Below, in pieces: positions 22,359 to 27,805 of a DNA stretch of 27,805 bases. The stretch spans positions 1 to 27,805 of the IMG/VR virus record IMGVR_UViG_3300017527_001189. The stretch is one strand, 5' to 3'. This stretch comes from a virus. Made by a program: the position numbers and the translations under genes. How positions within the stretch are numbered: position 1 is the first letter of the stretch; the number at the start of each line of letters is the position of its first letter. The notes under the pieces were generated by a model. The model searched no databases, had not been told where the DNA came from, and saw only the letters and a list, made by a program, of their open reading frames with translations.

Positions 22359-22384
22359 GTTTTTAAAAAATTAATATATAATGG
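22359..22384 (+). promoter_or_regulatory. Promoter-like AT element (copy 6)
   Basis: T5 (22360-22364), A6 (22365-22370) and TATAAT at 22377-22382 followed by GG, spaced exactly as in copies 2 and 4. It begins the operon of the nuclease and SbcCD genes. Confidence 0.6.
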
Positions 22385-22466
22385 TATTAAAAAAGAGAGA
22401 AAGTGGAGTCACGGCGGTGTTTTCAAAGGATTACAGGCAAAATAAAGGAGATTAAGAACCTATATT

Positions 22467-23072
22467 ATGGCAAAAGGAAAAGGACAGGGGTTTGAAAGGC
22501 AAATTTCCAGAATGTTATCTTTATGGTGGACTCAGGATATGCAAACTCCGAGAGATGATATATTTTGGAGAAATCGGTTAAGAAGAACTACCAAAACTCC
22601 AAATGCAGATGCACAACTTGGTGACCTGAAAGCAGATGATCCAATCGGAGCGCCATTAACCGAAACATTCAATATTGAACTCAAAGATGGATATTCAAAA
22701 AACCGTGGCTCAAAGAAATTCAAAAACACTCCATGGGACCTTTTAGATGCCATTGATTACACAGAACGAAAAGGAAGGAAAGAACCTTACAAAGCAATCA
22801 TACTGGCATTTTGGGAGCAATGTGTAAGAGATTCAATAATCAGTAATCGTTTGCCTTGGCTGATTTTCAAAAGAGACTACCATGTGCCAGTATCCGTTAT
22901 TGAAAGAGAGACTTTTAATAGGTTAGAGAAATGGCAAGGTAACCATGATGTTCCTTATATCATTTATCGAACTGAAAAACATAATGATCTTTTTCTCTTT
23001 CGATTAGAGAAGTTCTTGGACTGGCTACAACCCGGAACAGTAAGCTATATTTATAAAAGGGATATTAAATAA
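22467..23072 (+). CDS. PD-(D/E)XK nuclease, possible Holliday-junction resolvase
   Basis: 201-aa protein with a nuclease-like core: a helix with Glu10 (GFERQISRML), a GDLKADD turn (52-58) and FNIELKDG, giving the E-x-K pair at 71-73. This spacing suits small RecU/Hjc-like or VRR-type nucleases. The lysine-rich segment after it and later PWLIFKRD support the same fold. It could resolve recombination junctions or process ends along with the SbcCD genes that follow; the exact substrate is not shown. The GGAG lies 16 bases before ATG 22467, longer than usual, but no better start is seen. Confidence 0.65.
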   Translation: MAKGKGQGFERQISRMLSLWWTQDMQTPRDDIFWRNRLRRTTKTPNADAQLGDLKADDPIGAPLTETFNIELKDGYSKNRGSKKFKNTPWDLLDAIDYTERKGRKEPYKAIILAFWEQCVRDSIISNRLPWLIFKRDYHVPVSVIERETFNRLEKWQGNHDVPYIIYRTEKHNDLFLFRLEKFLDWLQPGTVSYIYKRDIK

Positions 23073-24191
23073 ATGCTTAAATCTCTTGAAATACGCAACT
23101 TCAAAAGTCACAAAGATACCAAATTGCATTTCTCTGATGGTGTTAATGTTATTCTTGGACGATCACAGGCAGGGAAAACCAATGTACTGCGTGCCCTTTT
23201 GTTGCTATCGAGAAATAGACCGGCTGGGGCGGATTATTTCTCAAACTTTGCAGGGCAAAAGGGCACTACAAAAATATCAACTATATTAGACGACAACTCT
23301 AATATCTCTCTATCCAAGCAGGTAAGGATAAATAAAAAGGGAAATAAAGTAGTCAGCGAAGCTAAATATACAATAAACAAGGGGGCACTGGGCGTGAATA
23401 ATTTTGAAGGCTTCGGTGCCAGTGTACCTGATCAAATACAGGAAAAACTCAACCTATCAGAACTCAATATACAAGAGCAATTTGATACACCATTTCTTGT
23501 AATGGCAAGTGCTGGAGAAATAGCGCGGACAATCAATAGAATTACCAAATTGGAAAAAGTTGATCAATGGGTTTCAAAACTAACTACAAGAATAAATCAA
23601 ACCAATAGTCAATCAAAGTTACTCGAAGAGCAGATTGATGAGTCACAAAAGACTTTGAGAAAATACAGCGACATCAATGACGCAGAAGAATGCATAAAAA
23701 ATGTTGTTAGGTTAACAAAACAAATTAAATATCTCAAAATGAGAGAAGCCAAGATCAAAGAAACCACCAGACAAGTTAACAAAACAAATGAGACCATTAA
23801 ACAGATTCAGAAAGCCTTGGAAATAGAAAAAACTGTTGATGAGATAACAAATACAGATAACAAAATCTCCAGATTGATCATGATGGAAAATAAACTTTTT
23901 GAGTTGATCGATCTGGAGAAATTCATAAAACAAACAACAAAAACGTTTTTACAACTAAAGATCATCACCAAAGTAATCACTAAGATGTCAGAAAGCATCA
24001 TTGAAAGAATTGATTTAAAATATAATCTTCTCCAGTACATCAAGGCCGAAAAAGGTTGGCTGTCAACTAAAACTGAATATAAAGAAACAAAAAACCAATA
24101 TTTAACTCTTTGTGAAAAGTTTGGCAAATGCCCAATATGCTGGCGACCAATTGATAAAAATTGTATCAAAAGAATTGAAAAGGAACTGTAG
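23073..24191 (+). CDS. sbcC: SbcC/Rad50 (gp46-like) N-terminal half: Walker A and zinc-hook arm
   Basis: 372-aa protein starting at the base after the nuclease stop. It opens with the SMC/Rad50 signature LEIRNFKSHKDT and Walker A GRSQAGKT (29-36). From about 155 to 350 it is one long coiled coil. It ends with a zinc-hook-like CPIC (353-356) and only 16 more residues. There is no ABC signature, Walker B or returning coil; those are supplied by the genes at 25328 and 25566. It must therefore join other chains to form a complete ATPase head. The partner nuclease SbcD is at 24436. The break falls right after the hook, so the split is orderly rather than a random truncation. Confidence 0.85.
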   Translation: MLKSLEIRNFKSHKDTKLHFSDGVNVILGRSQAGKTNVLRALLLLSRNRPAGADYFSNFAGQKGTTKISTILDDNSNISLSKQVRINKKGNKVVSEAKYTINKGALGVNNFEGFGASVPDQIQEKLNLSELNIQEQFDTPFLVMASAGEIARTINRITKLEKVDQWVSKLTTRINQTNSQSKLLEEQIDESQKTLRKYSDINDAEECIKNVVRLTKQIKYLKMREAKIKETTRQVNKTNETIKQIQKALEIEKTVDEITNTDNKISRLIMMENKLFELIDLEKFIKQTTKTFLQLKIITKVITKMSESIIERIDLKYNLLQYIKAEKGWLSTKTEYKETKNQYLTLCEKFGKCPICWRPIDKNCIKRIEKEL

Positions 24192-24193
24192 AA

Positions 24194-24439
24194 ATGGGCA
24201 GTGATAAAGCTATAAAAGTAGTTCTTGCAGTTTTATTAGCACTAACTTCTCTTACTCTTGTATCCCTACTCATCATTTTAGATACCACCATAGCAACTAA
24301 CCAGTCTCTTGGAGCCAGAGTCACTTGGTTGGAAGACAAAATGATAGAAAAAGTTAAACCAGTAATCCAAGTCAATCGAGCCACTATTTACAATACAGAG
24401 GGTGAGATTGTGTTAGAGACAAATGAGGATAAAAAATGA
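24194..24439 (+). CDS. Small single-span membrane protein
   Basis: 81-aa protein. Residues about 8-31 (VVLAVLLALTSLTLVSLLII) form one transmembrane helix, followed by a polar domain that may lie in the periplasm. The start is two bases after the SbcC N-half stop, and the end overlaps the SbcD start as ATGA, so it is embedded in the SbcCD operon. I do not recognise it. A role in anchoring the repair complex to the membrane, or a lysis-related role (it resembles a class III holin or spanin only in topology), cannot be told from sequence. Confidence 0.65.
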   Translation: MGSDKAIKVVLAVLLALTSLTLVSLLIILDTTIATNQSLGARVTWLEDKMIEKVKPVIQVNRATIYNTEGEIVLETNEDKK

Positions 24440-25356
24440 AGTTGATACTCCTATCAGACCTCCATTTACTGGCAAAAAATCCAGTCGCAAGGTTGGATGA
24501 TTTGACAGTTACTCAACTTGTGAAATTAAATTATGTGCTTGATTGGGCCTATGAAAATAAAGCTATAATTTTGCAAGCAGGTGACTTCTTTCATCGGCCA
24601 AGAAGTTGGACTTTACTGCCAAAGATAATCGATGTGCTATATTATTATAGCTTAAAAATTTACTGTGTTTATGGTCAACATGATACTTACTTTTATAACG
24701 AATCTACAAAAGAAGCTACATCATTGGGGATTCTTGAAAAGATCGGATACGTTACCACATTAAATAACAAGGCAAAAAAAGAAGAAGAGATCAGGATTCA
24801 TGGTGCAAATTGGGGGGATGAAATTCCAGTACCAGAAGATAGAAATTATTTAAATATATTAGTAATACACGCCCCCATTGCTATTAATCCATTGTTTCCA
24901 GATCACCAATATACATCCGCACAAAGATTTTTTGAAAAACATGGCTATTATGATCTGATTGTTTGTGGTGATATTCATCGACAATTTCATATTGAGGAAA
25001 ATAACAGACATTTGGTCAACACTGGCCCAATGCTTCGAATGACAGCCGAGGAATACAATTTCATCCATAAACCATCATTCGCAGTTTATGACACAGACAC
25101 GAAGGAAATAAAATGGCATATAATACCTCACAAGAAAGCAACGGAAATTTTGACAAGGCGACATATTGAGCATAAAGAGCAGAACACAGAAATGCTGGAA
25201 GAGTTTGTCCAGAATTTAAAGGAAACAAACATTGGGGGGGTGAATTTGAAACAAAATATATTGCAATACTTAAAGAAAAATCCACAAACAAAAGAAGTAA
25301 ATAACATTTTGGCAGAGGTAATGGAAGATGGCGAACGAAGAAGAAAGATTATCTAA
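24436..25356 (+). CDS. sbcD: SbcD/Mre11-type (gp47-like) nuclease
   Basis: 306-aa calcineurin-fold metallophosphoesterase. All five phosphoesterase motifs are present: SDLHL (Asp8, His10), AGDFFHRP (Asp50), YGQHD (His82, Asp83), IHAP (His145) and GDIHRQF (178-184). The C-terminal 100 residues, helical and charged, should bind the SbcC coiled-coil base. With SbcC it would cut DNA hairpins and ends and prepare 3' strands for the RecA-like protein. It is shorter than E. coli SbcD (about 400 aa), as is usual in phages. The last 29 bases overlap the next gene. Confidence 0.88.
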   Translation: MKLILLSDLHLLAKNPVARLDDLTVTQLVKLNYVLDWAYENKAIILQAGDFFHRPRSWTLLPKIIDVLYYYSLKIYCVYGQHDTYFYNESTKEATSLGILEKIGYVTTLNNKAKKEEEIRIHGANWGDEIPVPEDRNYLNILVIHAPIAINPLFPDHQYTSAQRFFEKHGYYDLIVCGDIHRQFHIEENNRHLVNTGPMLRMTAEEYNFIHKPSFAVYDTDTKEIKWHIIPHKKATEILTRRHIEHKEQNTEMLEEFVQNLKETNIGGVNLKQNILQYLKKNPQTKEVNNILAEVMEDGERRRKII

Positions 25357-25573
25357 GTTAAAATCACAAGTTCAAAATTTAAAAACAGAACTTGCAGTCA
25401 AACAGAACAACAAAGATAGACTTCTGAAAGAGTTAAAAGATGAAGGAATTAAATCAGTAAAAGATGCCATTGAGAAACTCCCAGCAATATCAGAAGAAAT
25501 CGACAAAATGGAAGCAGAACGAGATGAGAAACTTGAAGAAGCAGAAAACTATTTGAGAGCGTACGATGTATGA
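25328..25573 (+). CDS. Short coiled-coil protein, probable third piece of SbcC
   Basis: 81-aa protein, all helical with clear heptads (LSKLKSQVQNLKTELAVK, later EEIDKMEAERDEKLEEAENY). It has its own GAGG before the ATG inside the SbcD end, and its stop overlaps the next start as ATGTATGA. It lies directly before the C-terminal half of SbcC, which has only a short coil, while the N-half coil is about 190 residues. It could supply part of the returning arm. It may also be a separate SbcD partner. A frameshift joining it to the next gene was considered and is possible, but nothing typical of a slippery site was seen. Confidence 0.65.
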   Translation: MANEEERLSKLKSQVQNLKTELAVKQNNKDRLLKELKDEGIKSVKDAIEKLPAISEEIDKMEAERDEKLEEAENYLRAYDV

Positions 25574-26222
25574 TATTGAAGCAAGGCTGGAACAGGCAAA
25601 AGCAGCCAAAAGGCTAATACAAAATCAAGTCCGGGAATCTCAACATATATTAAAGAAGAACCACCAGTATGCTGAAAATCTTGTAAAAGCTCGTTACATT
25701 TTATCGGAAGTTGCAAGGTTGACACAGGAAAATTTCCAAGCAAAGGTTGAAGGTCTCATAACAACGGCCATAAGAAGCGTCTTTGATCGTGACTTTTGTT
25801 TTAAACTTCAGTTGGAAAGGAAAAGAAATAAACTCGAATGCCGTCCTGTTATCATTGAAGATGAACATGAGTATAGTCCAGAGAAAGACATGGGTGGTGG
25901 ATTAGTCGATGTTATTTCATTTGCTTGGCGTATTGTGTTGTGGGCAATGGAAAATCCAAGAAGCAGAAACACAATAGTGTTAGATGAACCAATGAAAAAT
26001 ATGGGAGATCTTGTCTCGCTCGGCGGCAAGATGTTAAAGGAGATTTCAAAAAAATTAGGCATACAATTAATTGTGATCACTCATGACCAAGAATTGATGG
26101 AGTTCGGAGACACCAGTTACTTATTCACCTACAAAGATGGAATAACCGATGTTAAGATGATAAAAGGCGAAATACCAAAAGCAAGAAAACGATTAAAGAG
26201 AATAAACAAAGAAAGGAGGTGA
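25566..26222 (+). CDS. sbcC: SbcC/Rad50 (gp46-like) C-terminal half: ABC signature and Walker B
   Basis: 218-aa protein. The first 55 residues are coiled coil. The ATPase C-lobe follows: an ABC-signature-like MGGGLVDVISF (109-119, with Gly-Gly-Gly-Leu rather than LSGG), Walker B TIVLDEP (136-142) and a His switch VITHD (173). The basic C-terminal tail (RKRLKRINKERR) is encoded over the ribosome-binding site of the next gene. There is no Walker A; the N-half at 23073 has it. The two halves should pair to make a working ATPase head. Confidence 0.82.
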   Translation: MYDIEARLEQAKAAKRLIQNQVRESQHILKKNHQYAENLVKARYILSEVARLTQENFQAKVEGLITTAIRSVFDRDFCFKLQLERKRNKLECRPVIIEDEHEYSPEKDMGGGLVDVISFAWRIVLWAMENPRSRNTIVLDEPMKNMGDLVSLGGKMLKEISKKLGIQLIVITHDQELMEFGDTSYLFTYKDGITDVKMIKGEIPKARKRLKRINKERR

Positions 26223-26228
26223 AAAGAA

Positions 26229-26627
26229 ATGTTGAAAAGAATAATGGCATCCACAATAGCTATTATATTTTTATCTATGTTTATTCTATCCTGTGCATCA
26301 AGACCAGACAGTATCAAAGCCAGTTATGTTTCACCACAGCGGTATCAGACATGGTCATGTAGGCAAATTGAAGAAGAAATTATGCATATTGAAAGTCGAC
26401 TCAGACAGATAGAATCGGCCCAAGAGAAAAAGGCAACCAGCGACGCTGTCAGCATGGGGGTTGGAATGGTACTGTTCTGGCCTGCATTGTTCTTCCTGAC
26501 CGCAGGAGAGGATCAAAAAGCAGAATTATCCCAACTCAAAGGCCAATGTAAAGTCCTAAAAACTATGCTCAATAGAAAATGTATTCGCCCTCAAAGAGAG
26601 ATAGAAGCTAAACAAAAAACTCTATAA
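26229..26627 (+). CDS. Lipoprotein with inner hydrophobic segment (Proteobacteria-like family)
   Basis: 132-aa protein. A signal peptide (MLKRIMASTIAIIFLSMF) ends with the lipobox ILSC, so Cys22 would be lipidated. The mature part has the pattern YVSPQRYQTWSCRQIEEE, then a coiled-coil-like stretch, then a hydrophobic VGMVLFWPALFFLTAG (about 78-93) and another helical part with Cys. This pattern resembles a lipoprotein family I know from Gram-negative bacteria and their phages; its function is not established. AAAGGAGGTG precedes the start. It may act in superinfection exclusion or lysis control, but that is only a guess. Confidence 0.72.
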   Translation: MLKRIMASTIAIIFLSMFILSCASRPDSIKASYVSPQRYQTWSCRQIEEEIMHIESRLRQIESAQEKKATSDAVSMGVGMVLFWPALFFLTAGEDQKAELSQLKGQCKVLKTMLNRKCIRPQREIEAKQKTL

Positions 26628-26663
26628 AGATTAAATTAAACAATGAAAGGAGGTGAAAAGAAA

Positions 26664-27065
26664 ATGTTAGAGAAAAGAAACAGTATTGTTATTTTGTTAA
26701 TTGGTTTGGCCCTATCTTGGATCGTCATATCATGTGCAACGATGAATGTTACTCTGACACCGAAGAAAGCAGCGGCATGGATGAATAATATTTACGCTGC
26801 ACAATATGACGAGTACTTAACTTGGTTCAATGTCGTAGGGCAAGATGCGAATAACAAACCCATCTATGAACTCAAACCAAATGTTCCTGAGAAACAAAAA
26901 GAAATTCTCAGGACGAAGAAGAAGATTTTTATTGAACTTCAACCTTTACTCAACAGTTACTCTGCCTATGCCGCTTCAGGTATATCAACCCCTTTAATGG
27001 GAGAAGTAGTTTCAAGAGCTACCGTGTTAGTGCAGCAATTAGTAGAAATGAAAGGAGGTGAATAA
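26664..27065 (+). CDS. Second lipoprotein, unknown function
   Basis: 133-aa protein. The ATG at 26664 is preferred over the in-frame ATG at 26643, because the AAAGGAGG between them is the ribosome-binding site of the later one. The signal peptide (IVILLIGLALSWIVIS) ends at the lipobox VISC. The mature part is polar and mainly helical (WMNNIYAAQYDEYLTWF; later KIFIELQPLLNSYSAYA). I do not recognise it. It is the second of three genes with nearly identical AAAGGAGGTGAA leaders, suggesting a recently arranged, co-expressed envelope module. Confidence 0.7.
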   Translation: MLEKRNSIVILLIGLALSWIVISCATMNVTLTPKKAAAWMNNIYAAQYDEYLTWFNVVGQDANNKPIYELKPNVPEKQKEILRTKKKIFIELQPLLNSYSAYAASGISTPLMGEVVSRATVLVQQLVEMKGGE

Positions 27066-27068
27066 ATA

Positions 27069-27233
27069 ATGCCTTTAGATCCAATAACAGGAGCAGCTAT
27101 TGTCACTCTTATCCAAGTTGTGGCAGAATTGGCAAAACAACAAGGCATGACAGCCGAGCAGGTTAATCAATATTTTGCAGAATCTTGGAAAAAGATTCAA
27201 GATAGGCCACCAGGTGAATTGCCTGATGCATGA
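27069..27233 (+). CDS. Small 54-aa unknown protein
   Basis: 54-aa protein from ATG 27069 with AAAGGAGGTGAA upstream, starting three bases after the lipoprotein stop and ending with TGA at 27231. It reads MPLDPITGAAIVTLIQVVAE and continues with a second helix (QGMTAEQVNQYFAESWKKIQ) and a short polar C-terminus. The first helix is hydrophobic but short, so membrane insertion is doubtful. The spacing and ribosome-binding site argue that it is translated. Function is unknown. Confidence 0.65.
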   Translation: MPLDPITGAAIVTLIQVVAELAKQQGMTAEQVNQYFAESWKKIQDRPPGELPDA

Positions 27234-27239
27234 TTAATT

Positions 27240-27455
27240 GCTGGCAGTGGCGAAATTGGCAAGCCGAGGAGCGTGGGCAGGACGTAAAGGTGCAGGTAAT
27301 CTTCCGAAAGGGAGAGTCGAGGCCTGGTGTAGGCTTGTCATTGGAGTTTAGACGCAGGCACCTGGCGTCGGTTTGACGGCGTCTTAAAAGTGGTCGTCGT
27401 TTTAAGTTTTGCATGTGAGCTTAAAATCCCGGTTCGAGTCCGGGCTGTCAGCACA
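27240..27455 (+). ncRNA. GC-rich tRNA-like RNA with a split D arm (interrupted tRNA-Leu-like?)
   Basis: The ends fold as a tRNA: acceptor CTGGCAG (27241-27247) pairs with CTGTCAG (27445-27451), extended by G27240-C27452. The T arm CCCGG-TTCGAGT-CCGGG is perfect (27428-27444). TG at positions 8-9 and GCGAAATTGG (27250-27259) match a bacterial tRNA-Leu D arm, whose other half TAGACGC lies at 27349-27355, so about 89 bases (27260-27348) sit in the D loop. That insert holds a GAAA-tetraloop hairpin (27300-27315). Another 71 bases before the T stem include CTTAAAA, TTTTAAG and a second CTTAAAA that can pair in two ways; no normal anticodon arm is found. The first 60 bases are about 58% GC, far above the surroundings. 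It may be an interrupted tRNA, a tRNA-like regulatory RNA or a remnant. Confidence 0.5.
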
Positions 27456-27464
27456 TAAAACAAA

Positions 27465-27497
27465 ATTATGGATAGTAAAACAAATACTATCCATAAT
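27465..27497. terminator. Hairpin between convergent transcripts (bidirectional terminator candidate)
   Basis: A perfect 12-bp inverted repeat (ATTATGGATAGT / ACTATCCATAAT) with a 9-base loop lies between the plus-strand tRNA-like RNA and the minus-strand holin-like gene. Read on the minus strand it is followed by a T-rich run (TTTTGTTTTA), so it best serves as terminator of the minus-strand gene. Confidence 0.6.
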
Positions 27498-27516
27498 AAG
27501 TTCTGAAAAATAATTT

Positions 27517-27801
27517 TTATGCCCTTGGTTTTGTTACTGTCCTTTGCAACTCATACAATCCAACAGCAGCAGCTCCTGTCATAAGACCATACAAACCATA
27601 ATCAAACACTGTAACCATCGTCCAGTCTAACCCTTTATAGGGTATCGCGAGAATGCCAAGAATTATTCCAATACCGACGGCGATTGCAGCTTTGTATTTG
27701 TCTTTGTCCTTCAGTACAGGCAAAAACTTATAGACAATAGCCAATAAGATGGTTAAAATCAGCGGTAAACTATAATTGCCAAATACAACTTCCGTTTCCA
27801 T
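27517..27801 (-). CDS. Holin-like small membrane protein
   Basis: 94-aa protein on the minus strand, the only gene in the window on that strand. Three hydrophobic segments are visible: LPLILTILLAIVYKFLPV (about 12-29), YKAAIAVGIGIILGILAIPY (about 36-55) and a less hydrophobic YGLYGLMTGAAAVGLYEL (about 68-85), separated by a charged KDKDKYK loop. Size and topology suit a class I or II holin, which would open the inner membrane for lysis. No endolysin is in the window to confirm it. The start ATG is four bases from the right edge, so the ribosome-binding site is unseen and an upstream extension is possible. Confidence 0.6.
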   Translation of the reverse strand: METEVVFGNYSLPLILTILLAIVYKFLPVLKDKDKYKAAIAVGIGIILGILAIPYKGLDWTMVTVFDYGLYGLMTGAAAVGLYELQRTVTKPRA

Positions 27802-27805
27802 ATTA

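Noticed and set aside
25328-25610. Programmed frameshift joining the coiled-coil gene to the SbcC C-half
   Set aside because: Both genes have their own start codons, the first has its own ribosome-binding site, and the ATGTATGA overlap explains coupling. No slippery heptamer was seen, though it is not excluded.
27260-27348. Group I intron in the tRNA-like gene
   Set aside because: Only a short AAGGTGCAG resembles a known tRNA-Leu intron. The conserved P7 core and S element are not seen and the insert is too short for a full ribozyme.
27240-27455. tmRNA
   Set aside because: The acceptor lacks the G3-U70 pair needed for alanine charging, no tag-peptide reading frame is found, and the length is short. 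The D arm is tRNA-Leu-like instead.
1-27805. Integrated prophage with attachment sites
   Set aside because: No integrase, repressor of lysogeny, host gene junction or att-like duplication was recognised. The tRNA-like sequence is not a normal tRNA integration site.

Overview
The window looks like the DNA-replication and recombination half of a large, AT-rich tailed double-stranded DNA phage genome. Almost every gene lies on the plus strand, packed head to tail with ATGA-type overlaps and strong AAAGGAG ribosome-binding sites. No integrase, host housekeeping gene or virion structural gene is visible. Two lipoproteins with clear lipoboxes near the right end, one resembling a family I associate with Proteobacteria, suggest a Gram-negative host. 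The host genus cannot be read from the sequence.

Layout. Positions 1-2481 hold the tail of a possible upstream gene and four small unknown genes. Positions 2485-3423 encode a CHC2/TOPRIM primase. A structured non-coding segment (3424-3667) precedes a winged-helix protein, a probable replication initiator carrying 22-bp tandem repeats inside its gene, and a DnaB/RecA-type helicase (to 6950). After two unknown genes come a radical SAM protein and a beta-type sliding clamp (8061-9996). Next is a ParB-like/PAPS-reductase-like pair resembling IbrB/IbrA (10116-12782), then a small MazG-like protein. The polymerase gene (12999-17546) fuses a DnaE-type Pol III alpha to a C-terminal family-4-type uracil-DNA glycosylase domain, and an intein with its own PD-(D/E)XK-like endonuclease splits that domain. 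A clamp loader, a UvsY-like protein, a small membrane protein, a gp32-like SSB, a RecA/UvsX recombinase and a FEN-type 5'-3' exonuclease follow (17558-22355). The last module holds a PD-(D/E)XK nuclease and an SbcCD (gp46/gp47) complex whose SbcC is divided over two or three genes (22467-26222). Then come two lipoproteins, a 54-aa protein, a GC-rich tRNA-like RNA and, on the minus strand, a holin-like membrane protein.

Together the genes give a nearly self-sufficient replisome (initiator, primase, helicase, polymerase, clamp, clamp loader, SSB) plus recombination-dependent replication functions (RecA, UvsY-like, SbcCD, exonuclease, possible junction nuclease).

Regulation and non-coding structure. 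Six intergenic gaps carry variants of one AT-rich promoter-like element (TTTTT followed by an A-run, with TATAAT starting 17 bases after the first T in the best copies). Two gaps carry an unusual 18-bp-phased array alternating GAGAAAACCA and GAGCGAGCCA. The leader before the winged-helix gene can form a 29-bp hairpin plus crossing helices. The RNA at 27240-27455 has a tRNA acceptor stem, a T arm and both halves of a Leu-type D arm, but the D loop is broken by about 89 bases. These non-coding elements and the intein at a predicted iron-sulfur ligand are the most unusual parts of the window.
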